From Nitrososphaerota archaeon (GTDB taxonomy: Archaea; Thermoproteota; Nitrososphaeria; Nitrososphaerales; Nitrosopumilaceae): DNA of 8,540 bases. Position 1 is the stretch's first letter. Every line of letters begins with the position of its first letter. The notes beneath the pieces were generated by a model. That model did no database searches and was not told the origin of the DNA. It saw only the letters and a list, made by a program, of their open reading frames with translations. Positions 1 through 6,159 of the stretch are shown here, piece by piece. Location: assembly GCA_016871975.1 (NCBI GenBank), contig VHBM01000045.1, positions 1 through 8,540 of the forward strand. Reading direction: 5' to 3'. The position numbers were made by a program, and so were the translations under genes.

Positions 1-1
1 A

Positions 2-74
2 GGCCCTCGAGGGGAATCGAACCCCTGCCCGGGGATCCACAGTCCCCTATACTAACCACTATACTACGAAGGCC
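2..74 (-). tRNA. tRNA-His (anticodon GTG)
   Basis: The reverse complement folds into a complete cloverleaf. The acceptor stem is seven pairs (GCCUUCG with CGAGGGC), the anticodon stem is GGGGA/UCCCC, and the T arm is AGGGG/CCCCU around UUCGAUU. The seven-base anticodon loop CUGUGGA (36-42) puts the anticodon GUG at 38-40, which reads His codons. The identity element of tRNA-His is visible: an extra 5' G (position -1, base 74) faces C73 (base 2). This G is therefore encoded in the gene, not added after transcription. CCA is not encoded, since base 1 gives U after C73. There is no intron in the anticodon loop. The gene is complete although it lies at the window edge. Confidence 0.96.
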
Positions 75-101
75 AGCAAAAACAAATTGAATCGCTTCCA
101 G

Positions 102-109
102 TATTAATC
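102..109 (-). promoter_or_regulatory. putative TATA box for tRNA-His
   Basis: On the minus strand this reads GATTAATA. Its centre is about 31 bases before the mature tRNA 5' end, so transcription would begin a few bases upstream of G-1, as expected for an archaeal tRNA promoter. The call rests on position and AT-richness only. Confidence 0.4.
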
Positions 110-144
110 TTAGCTAATTTTCAAATCTGGAGACGAAACTAACC

Positions 145-152
145 TTTTATTA
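145..152 (+). promoter_or_regulatory. putative TATA box for the 28-aa membrane protein
   Basis: The sequence TTTTATTA, preceded by AACC as a possible BRE, is centred about 26 bases before the ATG at 175. With normal archaeal spacing transcription would start at or next to the ATG, giving a leaderless mRNA. This spacing is the main support for the small gene being expressed. Confidence 0.45.
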
Positions 153-174
153 TTACTAAAACCAAATTAGAATC

Positions 175-261
175 ATGAAAAGCAAAGGCTGGTTTATTGG
201 AATGGCAATTGCTGTAGCAATAGTTTGGGTTGGCGTAAATTATCTACTGCCTTGGAAATAA
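175..261 (+). CDS. small single-pass membrane protein, 28 aa, function unknown
   Basis: An ATG at 175 opens 28 codons ending in TAA at 259-261. The product has a short basic N-terminus (Lys2, Lys4), one hydrophobic helix at about residues 6-25 rich in Ile, Val, Ala and Trp, and a C-terminal PWK. This is the layout of a one-helix membrane microprotein, with the C-terminal side probably outside by the positive-inside rule. A TATA-like box sits at leaderless spacing before the ATG, and no Shine-Dalgarno sequence is visible. The gene lies alone between tRNA-His and corA, about 90 bases before corA, which has its own TATA-like box. I do not recognise a family. It could be a small subunit of a membrane complex or a chance ORF; hydrophobicity, flanking charges and promoter spacing together favour a real gene. 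Confidence 0.55.
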   Translation: MKSKGWFIGMAIAVAIVWVGVNYLLPWK

Positions 262-319
262 GAACAATAAACATCATGCCAAGAAAATAACTAAATTGTT
301 AGAAGAATTATTAATCACC

Positions 320-327
320 TTTAAATT
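320..327 (+). promoter_or_regulatory. putative TATA box for corA
   Basis: TTTAAATT preceded by CACC is centred about 30 bases before the corA ATG. It predicts a leader of only a few bases, so there is no room for a leader riboswitch. Confidence 0.5.
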
Positions 328-352
328 TGTATAAAAAATCAAAAAGCTTGAA

Positions 353-1372
353 ATGAAAACAGGCTTTCTTACAAGCAAGCTAAGACCGGCAAAGAAACTT
401 GACACTGATATTTCTAAACATCAAACCGAAGTTATTGAAGGAGACAAGTTTTCATGGATTGATCTGCAAAATCCTGATCGAAAAGACGTAGAAGAGCTTG
501 CACAAAAGTATCGTTTGAATTCATTAAATGTTGAAGACTGTATGACAAAGTTTGAGTTACCAAAACTTGATGCATATGATGATCACATATTTTTAATGCT
601 ACACTTTCCACCTCTTGATACAAAGGGAGCTCCAAAGTTTAGACAACTTTCTGTCTTTATGGGAAATGACTATCTTATTACAATACATCAAGGAGACCTC
701 AAGCCTCTTGTTGATATGGTTCGAGTTTGTAAAGAAAATACAGACCCTCTTAGAAGACAGCGTTTGATGGGAAGATCTGCAAGTTTTCTGCTACATGAGA
801 TAATCGATGTGCTGGTTGATGATTTGCTTCACATGGTCAGAAAAATATTAGGAAATCTTGATGATATTGAAGATATTGTTTTTGATGAGCAAAGATCAGC
901 TGCTAGGCAAATCTCACTTTTAAGAAGAGAGATCACCGTACTAAGACGAATTGTAATTCCACTAAAAAAATTGATTTTGGAAGCAGGAAAGCATGTACAA
1001 CGATTTGAAACTACGGAGGAACATCTTGCACTGTATTTTGACGATGTAATAGACCATGTTGACAAGGTTATTGAAACACTTGAAGAGTCAAAGGAAACTA
1101 TGGAGATTTACAAAGATACTGACTTTATGCTGAGTACAGAAAAATCAAACAAAATATTGGCAGCACTTACTATTTTGTTCACACTCTCAATACCTGCAAC
1201 AGTTGTTAGTCAGTTTTATGGGATGAACATAAACTTGCCAGGAGGTCTTGAAACAGGAACGTGGCTTTATTTTGGCACATATACAACGTTGGTATTTGCG
1301 ATACTAGCATCTGTAATTCCAACAGCGTTGATGCTTTTGTATTTCCGCAGACTAGGATGGCTTACCACATAG
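353..1372 (+). CDS. corA: CorA-family magnesium/divalent cation channel
   Basis: The 339-residue length is normal for CorA. Residues 1 to about 255 form the cytoplasmic funnel: an alpha/beta N-terminal part (WIDLQNP near 35-41, then the LIT-IHQG strand region near 108-114), followed by long charged helices at about 140-255 rich in Glu, Asp and Arg. Two transmembrane helices close the protein at about 268-288 and 306-330. The family signature YGMN occurs at 289-292 at the end of the first helix and forms the selectivity filter of the pentameric channel. The basic C-terminal FRRLGW is on the cytoplasmic side. CorA channels import Mg2+, and some members carry Co2+, Ni2+ or Zn2+; the sequence does not decide the ion. 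The gene appears to be its own transcription unit, with a TATA-like box 30 bases upstream and no SD. Confidence 0.93.
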   Translation: MKTGFLTSKLRPAKKLDTDISKHQTEVIEGDKFSWIDLQNPDRKDVEELAQKYRLNSLNVEDCMTKFELPKLDAYDDHIFLMLHFPPLDTKGAPKFRQLSVFMGNDYLITIHQGDLKPLVDMVRVCKENTDPLRRQRLMGRSASFLLHEIIDVLVDDLLHMVRKILGNLDDIEDIVFDEQRSAARQISLLRREITVLRRIVIPLKKLILEAGKHVQRFETTEEHLALYFDDVIDHVDKVIETLEESKETMEIYKDTDFMLSTEKSNKILAALTILFTLSIPATVVSQFYGMNINLPGGLETGTWLYFGTYTTLVFAILASVIPTALMLLYFRRLGWLTT

Positions 1373-1379
1373 TATAACA

Positions 1380-1387
1380 TATTAATT
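1380..1387 (+). promoter_or_regulatory. putative TATA box for taw1
   Basis: TATTAATT lies in the 40-base gap after corA, centred about 30 bases before the taw1 ATG. It suggests an independent, nearly leaderless transcript rather than read-through from corA alone. Confidence 0.4.
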
Positions 1388-1412
1388 TCAAATCTATCCA
1401 AGAATAGCTGAT

Positions 1413-2438
1413 ATGAGTTGTTCAGGTGAAACTGTAGAATCAAATGAACTAATTCAGATTAGGCCACAAATTATTGCACAGCTAAAAAAGGCAAAGTATG
1501 GAGTTGCAGATCACTCTACAGTAGAGCTATGTCATTGGACAAAAAAATCCTTTAAGAACGAGGGAGATTGCTACAAACACAAGTTTTATGGGATCTCAAC
1601 ACATCGTTGTATGGAGTTTTCCCCAGCTGGCATGTTTTGTGAAAACAGATGCATTTACTGCTGGAGACCAATGGAATTTTATGATTCGCTAAATATGGAG
1701 CCAGACAAAGTAGCTGAACCAAAAGAAATTGTTACAAAACTGATGGAGGAAAGAAAAAAGTTGATTATGGGACACTATGGTGATCCTAGGCAAGACAAGC
1801 AAAAGCTAGATGAGTCATTGCTGCCAAGCCACTATGCAATTTCGCTTTCAGGGGAGCCAACAATGTATCCAAAATTGCCAGATCTGATAAAATATCTAAA
1901 ATCCCTTTCTCAAACAAAATCAGTTTTTCTTGTAACTAATGGCCAAGAGCCTGAAATGATCCAGCGACTGCAGGATGAAGATGCATTGCCAACTCAGATC
2001 TATCTTTCAACTAATGCTGCAGATTATGATTCTTTTATGAGAATAAACAGGCCAAGATACAAAGACTCGTGGGAAAGATGGAACGAGTCACTGGATATGC
2101 TTTCAAGCCTTGACACACGAACAGTCATTCGAATTACTCTTATTCGCGGTTACAATGATGGAGAGGATATGATCCCAGCCTTTGCTTCTATGATAAATCG
2201 TGCAAATGCTCACTTTATTGAGGTCAAATCCTACATGCATATTGGACGCTCAAGAAATAGACTTGAACGTGAGGATATGCTAAGTATGGATGAGGTTAGA
2301 TATTTTGCAAATAAGATGGCTGATCAAAGTGGCGTATTTTCTGTGATGGATGAAAGCCAAATCTCAAGAATTGTTGTTTTACAGAACACAAAAAGATTCA
2401 TCGATAGATGGATTGCTGCTTACGCACAAACCACATAG
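1413..2438 (+). CDS. taw1: S-adenosylmethionine-dependent tRNA 4-demethylwyosine synthase (TYW1/Taw1)
   Basis: This radical SAM enzyme condenses N1-methylguanosine at position 37 of tRNA-Phe with carbons from pyruvate to make the tricyclic 4-demethylwyosine. The radical SAM motif C-x3-C-x2-C is C76, C80, C83, followed by WRP. Three upstream cysteines, C40, C53 and C66, are spaced 13 and 13 residues apart with 10 more to C76. That is the spacing of the second 4Fe-4S site known in the Methanocaldococcus enzyme. K55, two residues after C53, matches the lysine proposed to form a Schiff base with pyruvate. GEPT at 147-150 fits the SAM-binding region. At 341 residues the protein is a normal archaeal length without the flavodoxin domain of eukaryotic TYW1. 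Its last 41 bases overlap the 3' end of the convergent NTP pyrophosphatase gene. Confidence 0.96.
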   Translation: MSCSGETVESNELIQIRPQIIAQLKKAKYGVADHSTVELCHWTKKSFKNEGDCYKHKFYGISTHRCMEFSPAGMFCENRCIYCWRPMEFYDSLNMEPDKVAEPKEIVTKLMEERKKLIMGHYGDPRQDKQKLDESLLPSHYAISLSGEPTMYPKLPDLIKYLKSLSQTKSVFLVTNGQEPEMIQRLQDEDALPTQIYLSTNAADYDSFMRINRPRYKDSWERWNESLDMLSSLDTRTVIRITLIRGYNDGEDMIPAFASMINRANAHFIEVKSYMHIGRSRNRLEREDMLSMDEVRYFANKMADQSGVFSVMDESQISRIVVLQNTKRFIDRWIAAYAQTT

Positions 2439-2964
2439 CAAATTTTCTCAAAGCAAGATATCTGTGTGATATTTCATTTTTGTTTTTTAACAAGGCATAA
2501 GTCATTTTTTGTCCATGTGGAATAAAGATTGGATCATATCCCCATCCTTTGCCGTGTGTTTTTTTTGAGATTTTACCTTTTATCTTTGCATCAAACAAGG
2601 CCACTTGTTTTTTATCACAATAAGCTATAACTGATTGAAAATTAGCATTTCTTTTTGTATTTACAAGTTGCAAAATTCCCTTATTTCCAATTGTCTTGAA
2701 CACGTATGATGAAAATGGTCCCGGAAATCCACTTAGTGAATCAATAAACAAGCCATCATCTTCTACAATTACTGGTTTTTTACATTGACTAAATGCATCA
2801 GTTACTTTGTGTAATGCAATTTTTCTTATAGAATCACTTTGTATCTCCAATAATTTACAATTAAAAAATCCAAGTTTTATTCCAAATTCGGCAAGAATTG
2901 CCCTTGCTTCTTGATACTTGTTTTTATTTGATGATGCAAAGAAAACATCATACAACTGTTGCAT
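2398..2964 (-). CDS. rdgB: non-canonical purine NTP pyrophosphatase (RdgB/HAM1, ITPase family)
   Basis: Members hydrolyse ITP, dITP and XTP to monophosphate and pyrophosphate, keeping deaminated purines out of RNA and DNA. Family motifs appear in order: SSNKNKYQEA at 11-20 (phosphate binding), EIQSD at 40-44, EDDGLFIDSLSGFPGPFSS at 68-86 with the acidic metal/catalytic residues, GWGYDPIF at 140-147, and ISHR at 165-168 (base recognition). The 188-residue length is usual. The ATG at 2964-2962 lies 17 bases inside the end of bud32 in another frame, and GGGG at 2970-2973 stands five bases before it. The gene is therefore probably translated from a shared bud32-rdgB mRNA. The C-terminal 41 bases overlap taw1 on the other strand, so the two transcripts are antisense at their ends. 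Confidence 0.93.
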   Translation of the reverse strand: MQQLYDVFFASSNKNKYQEARAILAEFGIKLGFFNCKLLEIQSDSIRKIALHKVTDAFSQCKKPVIVEDDGLFIDSLSGFPGPFSSYVFKTIGNKGILQLVNTKRNANFQSVIAYCDKKQVALFDAKIKGKISKKTHGKGWGYDPIFIPHGQKMTYALLKNKNEISHRYLALRKFAMWFVRKQQSIYR

Positions 2965-3568
2965 ATCTACCCCTACTTTCTATAACAGAAACTAGATTTG
3001 TAACTTGAGCCAATCTTGTAGACCCAACTGTTGTTTTATATCCAGACAAAAAACTTGTCCATGCTTTTTGCATAATGTGAACGTGGGCGCTGTTAAGTAT
3101 TTCTTTTAGTAATCTAAGATCAATTGCATGATCATCAGCCTTGTTTGTTTTGTTTGCAAGCCCAAAATCAATTGTAACTAGTTTGTTTTTTGATAGAATA
3201 AAATTTGATGTTGTCAAATCACCATGCATTATACCGTTTTTGTGTAAGGTTCCAACTATTTGTCCAATTTTTTTACAACAACGTACTAGTTTTGAATCTG
3301 GCAAGTCACGGACCAATATTCCCTCAATATGCTGCATTAGTATAGAGCAGTTTTTGATATCAACAAGATAAATCAAAGGAGTGTCTATTCCAAAAGATTT
3401 TGCTTCAACAATTATTTGGGCTTCCCTGATGGTTCTTTGCCTTCTTATTTTCTCATCAAGTAGTGGATTTCGATATGCTTTTTTCTTTCTAATTTTTAGT
3501 ATTGATTTTTGCTTGTTCCAAGTGGTTAGATATAGATCCCCTTCAGCTCCTTTTTTTATCAATTTCAT
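2948..3568 (-). CDS. bud32: Bud32 kinase/ATPase, KEOPS complex subunit
   Basis: Bud32 is the small atypical kinase (PRPK) that binds Kae1 and supports synthesis of N6-threonylcarbamoyladenosine at position 37 of ANN-decoding tRNAs. The 206 residues carry a minimal kinase fold: glycine-rich loop GAEGDLY at 7-13, the likely ATP lysine K25 in ILKIRKKKAYR, catalytic loop HGDLTTSN at 115-122 (D117, N122), and DFG at 134-136 (D134). The tail has the typical RGRY near 199-202. The activation segment and most of the eukaryotic C-lobe are absent, as is usual for the family. Bud32 is a separate gene, not fused to kae1. It leads a minus-strand pair with rdgB, and its start is only 39 bases from the divergent PH-like gene. 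Confidence 0.95.
   Translation of the reverse strand: MKLIKKGAEGDLYLTTWNKQKSILKIRKKKAYRNPLLDEKIRRQRTIREAQIIVEAKSFGIDTPLIYLVDIKNCSILMQHIEGILVRDLPDSKLVRCCKKIGQIVGTLHKNGIMHGDLTTSNFILSKNKLVTIDFGLANKTNKADDHAIDLRLLKEILNSAHVHIMQKAWTSFLSGYKTTVGSTRLAQVTNLVSVIESRGRYATVV
2970..2974 (-). promoter_or_regulatory. Shine-Dalgarno-like site of rdgB
   Basis: The minus strand reads AGGGG with five bases (2965-2969) before the ATG. It lies within the bud32 reading frame and supports the chosen start and translation as an internal cistron. Confidence 0.5.
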
Positions 3569-3571
3569 TAA

Positions 3572-3579
3572 AATTATAA
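3572..3579 (+). promoter_or_regulatory. putative TATA box for the PH-like gene
   Basis: AATTATAA is centred about 32 bases before the ATG at 3608 and so predicts a leader of roughly six bases. It sits only 4 bases from the bud32 start codon, so initiation on one strand may interfere with the other. Confidence 0.35.
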
Positions 3580-3592
3580 CCTAACAGGTACA

Positions 3593-3600
3593 GATTAAAA
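3593..3600 (-). promoter_or_regulatory. putative TATA box for bud32
   Basis: On the minus strand this reads TTTTAATC, centred about 28 bases before the bud32 ATG. It would give a leaderless or nearly leaderless transcript. It lies just upstream of the PH-like start codon, so the two divergent promoters interlock in a 39-base gap. Confidence 0.4.
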
Positions 3601-3607
3601 GCTAATT

Positions 3608-3934
3608 ATGGAAGATTCTGAAAAAAAAATACGCCAAGAAGACTGTAATGAGGATACACTTGGCTCAGGCATTCTAACTTTAACCAACAAACGAATAGCA
3701 TTTGATAAAACAAGAGGAAGGATAGCAGATTTTTCAAAAAAAATTGGCGAAACCGTATTGAATGCGCCGCTTAGTGCTGTTGCTGAAGTATGGAAAGAAG
3801 GCAGATTCATAAAAAAAGTATGCATAAAAGTGAAGACAGACGAGGGAGAAAAATCCTACAAGTTTGGTGTTTTTAGCAATGGAAGCTGGCTTGAGACACT
3901 ACAAGATACACTAGAACAATACAAAAATCAATAG
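3608..3934 (+). CDS. small PH/GRAM-like domain protein, function unknown
   Basis: This soluble, charged 108-residue protein has no signal peptide or membrane helix. Residues 20-34 (GSGILTLTNKRIAFD) match the strand-turn-strand that opens many prokaryotic PH/GRAM-like domains. Further predicted strands follow at about 48-54, 57-63, 68-76 and 82-89, and a final helix at about 91-106 (SWLETLQDTLEQY) would cap the barrel. The first 18 residues are very acidic. Such domains bind lipids, peptides or proteins, and nothing visible here chooses among these. The gene lies between the KEOPS genes kae1 and bud32 but on the opposite strand. Its last 7 bases overlap the end of kae1. A role with KEOPS would be only a guess. 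A long minus-strand frame inside it is a shadow. Confidence 0.8.
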   Translation: MEDSEKKIRQEDCNEDTLGSGILTLTNKRIAFDKTRGRIADFSKKIGETVLNAPLSAVAEVWKEGRFIKKVCIKVKTDEGEKSYKFGVFSNGSWLETLQDTLEQYKNQ

Positions 3935-4899
3935 TCGATATTTACTGTGTCTAGTCTCCATGATTGTCTAACAAACGCATTTTCAAGTGTTGTACCTTTT
4001 TTGGCAGTTGCCTCCAAAATACCTGTCCATGCTATCTGTGGACCGCAATCGCCAGCAAACTGTTGCGGTACAACATAAAATTTACAGTTTTGTCTTTTGC
4101 ATATGCTTTTTAGCATATCTGACAGACGTTTGTTTGCTGCAACACCTCCAACTATCATGAGTTCTTTTTTCTTTGTAAATGAAAGTGCACGTTCGGTTGC
4201 CTCGCTAATCATTGCAAATGCAGTTTCCTGTAAAGAAAAACATGCCTTTTCTTTTTGTGATGATATAGATTTTGTTGCAGATAAAAGTCCTGAAAATGAA
4301 ACGTCGTTTCCTTTGACAACATAAGGTAGTTGAATATAGGTGCTAGTTTTTGTTGCAAGCTCTTCGATATTTTTTCCACAAGGAGAAGCAAAACCAATTG
4401 ATCTTCCGAATTGGTCCAATAGCTGACCCAATGTTATATCTAGAGTTTCTCCAAATACTCGCCATTTTCCTTTCATAAATGCCAAAAGCATGGTATGACC
4501 ACCTGAAACAAGTAATACTAGTGGGTCTTTTGCTCCAGTCAGTAATTTTCCAAGATCAATGTGTCCTATCGCATGATGTACTGGATAAATTGGTATTTTA
4601 TAATATGACGATAAAGAGCGGGCTACTACTGCCCCAACTCTAAGACATGGTCCAAGTCCAGGTCCTCCAGCATATGCAATAATATCCAGATCTTTTATCT
4701 TGATCTTAGCGTGCTGGAGACAATCAGCAAGTACATTTGCAGAGTTTTCTATGTGATGCCTTGATGCCTCACGTGGGTGAATGCCTTCGCCTTCTGGAGG
4801 CCTGTAGATTTTTCTTACATCAGAATGTATTTTTCCATTTTTTTCTACTACTGCACAAGCAAATGTATGAGCGGTGCTCTCTATTCCCAAACACAGCAT
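3928..4899 (-). CDS. kae1: Kae1/TsaD, KEOPS tRNA N6-adenosine threonylcarbamoyltransferase
   Basis: Kae1 transfers the threonylcarbamoyl group from threonylcarbamoyl-AMP to A37 of ANN-decoding tRNAs. The ASKHA-fold motifs are intact: LGIESTAHTFA at 4-14, the RHHIENS region at 47-53, metal-binding H109 and H113 in HHAIGH, SGGHTMLL at 132-139 for the nucleotide phosphates, GGVAANKRL at 251-259, and AGDCGPQIAW at 282-291 with D284 as the third metal ligand. The 323-residue length is that of stand-alone archaeal Kae1, with no fused Bud32. The ATG is one base after the stop of the Ygr210-like GTPase gene, with AGGGG five bases upstream, indicating one operon. The 3' end overlaps the convergent PH-like gene by 7 bases. 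Pcc1 and Cgi121 are not in this window. Confidence 0.96.
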   Translation of the reverse strand: MLCLGIESTAHTFACAVVEKNGKIHSDVRKIYRPPEGEGIHPREASRHHIENSANVLADCLQHAKIKIKDLDIIAYAGGPGLGPCLRVGAVVARSLSSYYKIPIYPVHHAIGHIDLGKLLTGAKDPLVLLVSGGHTMLLAFMKGKWRVFGETLDITLGQLLDQFGRSIGFASPCGKNIEELATKTSTYIQLPYVVKGNDVSFSGLLSATKSISSQKEKACFSLQETAFAMISEATERALSFTKKKELMIVGGVAANKRLSDMLKSICKRQNCKFYVVPQQFAGDCGPQIAWTGILEATAKKGTTLENAFVRQSWRLDTVNIDY

Positions 4900-4900
4900 A

Positions 4901-6088
4901 TTATCCCCTACTCAAGGTCGATACTATTTTTATCACATCGCCATTTTTTAGTATGTGATCTGAGCCAATACGTTGTTTTGTTTTAACATCAATTGCATAC
5001 AAAAATCCTTTTTCAAGATCTTTGTGAATCGCACCTGCAAGGTCTTTTGTAGTAGAGTTTAGAGGCAACAGCTTTGCGTCAGGAAGGATTTCGCCATCTT
5101 TGTTTGATAGTTTTGTTTCATCTTCCACAGGATAAACAACGATTTGTTTTAGGATTTCAAAGATAACCGTGTTTAGTATGGTTTGAACACCTGTTGATTT
5201 TATTTTTTCTAAAATTATCTTTACTAAATCAAGTGCTTTTTGTTGTTCATCTGTAATCTTGATGCTTTCATTTTTTACAAAGCTGTTTTCTCCAGGCATG
5301 TATGTGATTAATCCTGCTTTTGTTGCTTTTTTTAAAAGTAGTTCTGCTTCTGCACTACATACTATCGTTTTTTCTTTTATTTTGTTTAGAATAGACAGGT
5401 CTTTACAGAGATCTGCTTTATTTGCAGCAATAAGCATGGGTTTTGTTTTTTTTCGCAGTTCTTTGACAAAATTATCAAGATCCAAGGCACTCCAATCTGA
5501 TGTTTTCTTACTCAAGAGGTCCAAATGTTGCAATACAGCACTAATTTCATAGTCTTTAATTCCTAAACCACTAAAACGCTTTGCGATACCATCAACAAGC
5601 TTTGTAGTTTTTTGTTCGATTTCCTTTGTTAGTTTTTGCCACTCTCGTTCTAAAATTTGTTTAAACCAGTGATCAAATTCGTTTTCAACAAATTCAATGT
5701 CTTCTAGTGGGTCATGAGTTCCTACAGGAACGGGCTGACCTTGAATATCTGTTGAACCCGAAATATCTACTACATGAATTAATACTTCGGCCTGTCGCGA
5801 ATCATCTAGGAATTGATTGCCCAGTCCTTTTCCCTCATGTGCGCCTGGCACAAGTCCTGCAATATCAACTAGTTTTACTGGAATCAAGCGAGTTCCTTGC
5901 ATGCATAGTGGATTTTTGTGTAAAATTCCAAAAGATTTGCATGCGCAAGCTGCATGTACATATGCGATTCCGACGTTTGGTTTTATTGTAGTAAATGGAT
6001 AATTTCCGATTTGAACAACGGTTTCTGTTGCTGCAGAGAAAAATGTTGATTTTCCAACATTTGTTTTGCCTAAAAGTCCGATTTGCAT
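4901..6088 (-). CDS. Ygr210-like OBG/YchF-family GTPase with TGS domain
   Basis: The protein is a TRAFAC-class GTPase. G1 is GKTNVGKS at 7-14, the switch I region NYPFTTIKPNVG is at 29-40, G3 is DIAG at 75-78 within DIAGLVPGAHEGKGLG, G4 is NKAD at 223-226, and a G5-like SAE is at 245-247. The canonical NKxD points to GTP and to the archaeal/eukaryotic Ygr210-like branch; YchF/OLA1 proper has NxxE and prefers ATP. A helical insert rich in Lys and Glu lies at about 135-215. A TGS domain, an RNA- or ribosome-associated fold, occupies about 320-391. C48, C50, H57 and C62 between switch I and G3 may form a metal site. Length (395) is normal. The gene heads an operon with kae1, and a role in translation is likely from the family but not proven. 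Confidence 0.92.
   Translation of the reverse strand: MQIGLLGKTNVGKSTFFSAATETVVQIGNYPFTTIKPNVGIAYVHAACACKSFGILHKNPLCMQGTRLIPVKLVDIAGLVPGAHEGKGLGNQFLDDSRQAEVLIHVVDISGSTDIQGQPVPVGTHDPLEDIEFVENEFDHWFKQILEREWQKLTKEIEQKTTKLVDGIAKRFSGLGIKDYEISAVLQHLDLLSKKTSDWSALDLDNFVKELRKKTKPMLIAANKADLCKDLSILNKIKEKTIVCSAEAELLLKKATKAGLITYMPGENSFVKNESIKITDEQQKALDLVKIILEKIKSTGVQTILNTVIFEILKQIVVYPVEDETKLSNKDGEILPDAKLLPLNSTTKDLAGAIHKDLEKGFLYAIDVKTKQRIGSDHILKNGDVIKIVSTLSRG
4905..4909 (-). promoter_or_regulatory. Shine-Dalgarno-like site of kae1
   Basis: The minus strand reads AGGGG with five bases before the kae1 ATG, inside the last codons of the GTPase gene. This is the same motif and spacing as at rdgB, the other minus-strand downstream cistron. 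Confidence 0.5.
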
Positions 6089-6109
6089 GACGAGCTAATC
6101 TGATTTGTA

Positions 6110-6117
6110 CTTATTAG
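6110..6117 (-). promoter_or_regulatory. putative TATA box for the GTPase-kae1 operon
   Basis: The minus strand reads CTAATAAG, centred about 26 bases before the GTPase ATG. It is a weak match, chosen by spacing; no SD sequence precedes this start. Confidence 0.3.
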
Positions 6118-6131
6118 TATTGCAGAAATTG

Positions 6132-6138
6132 TTTAATC
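6132..6138 (+). promoter_or_regulatory. putative TATA box for the AK6-tgtA operon
   Basis: TTTAATC is centred 25 bases before the ATG at 6160, predicting transcription from at or near the A of the start codon. It shares the 71-base divergent region with the GTPase promoter. Confidence 0.4.
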
Positions 6139-6159
6139 TGCTTTGTTTGTTGGTATTTC

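Noticed and set aside
75..174. Further gene or RNA between tRNA-His and the microprotein
   Set aside because: About 100 bases of AT-rich DNA with TATA-like boxes on each strand but no reading frame or stable fold that I can support.
276..290. Four-codon ATG...TAA frame between the microprotein and corA
   Set aside because: It is too short and has no promoter or SD support; it occurs easily by chance in AT-rich DNA.
262..352. Mg2+-sensing leader or riboswitch before corA
   Set aside because: The TATA-like box is about 30 bases before the ATG, leaving almost no leader, and no stem structures are evident.
829..1065. Minus-strand frame within corA
   Set aside because: It is a Ser-rich shadow of the CorA helices, and the plus-strand family match is unambiguous.
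3595..3825. Minus-strand 76-codon frame antisense to the PH-like gene
   Set aside because: The plus-strand frame has PH/GRAM-like strand patterns and promoter spacing; the antisense product has no recognisable motif.
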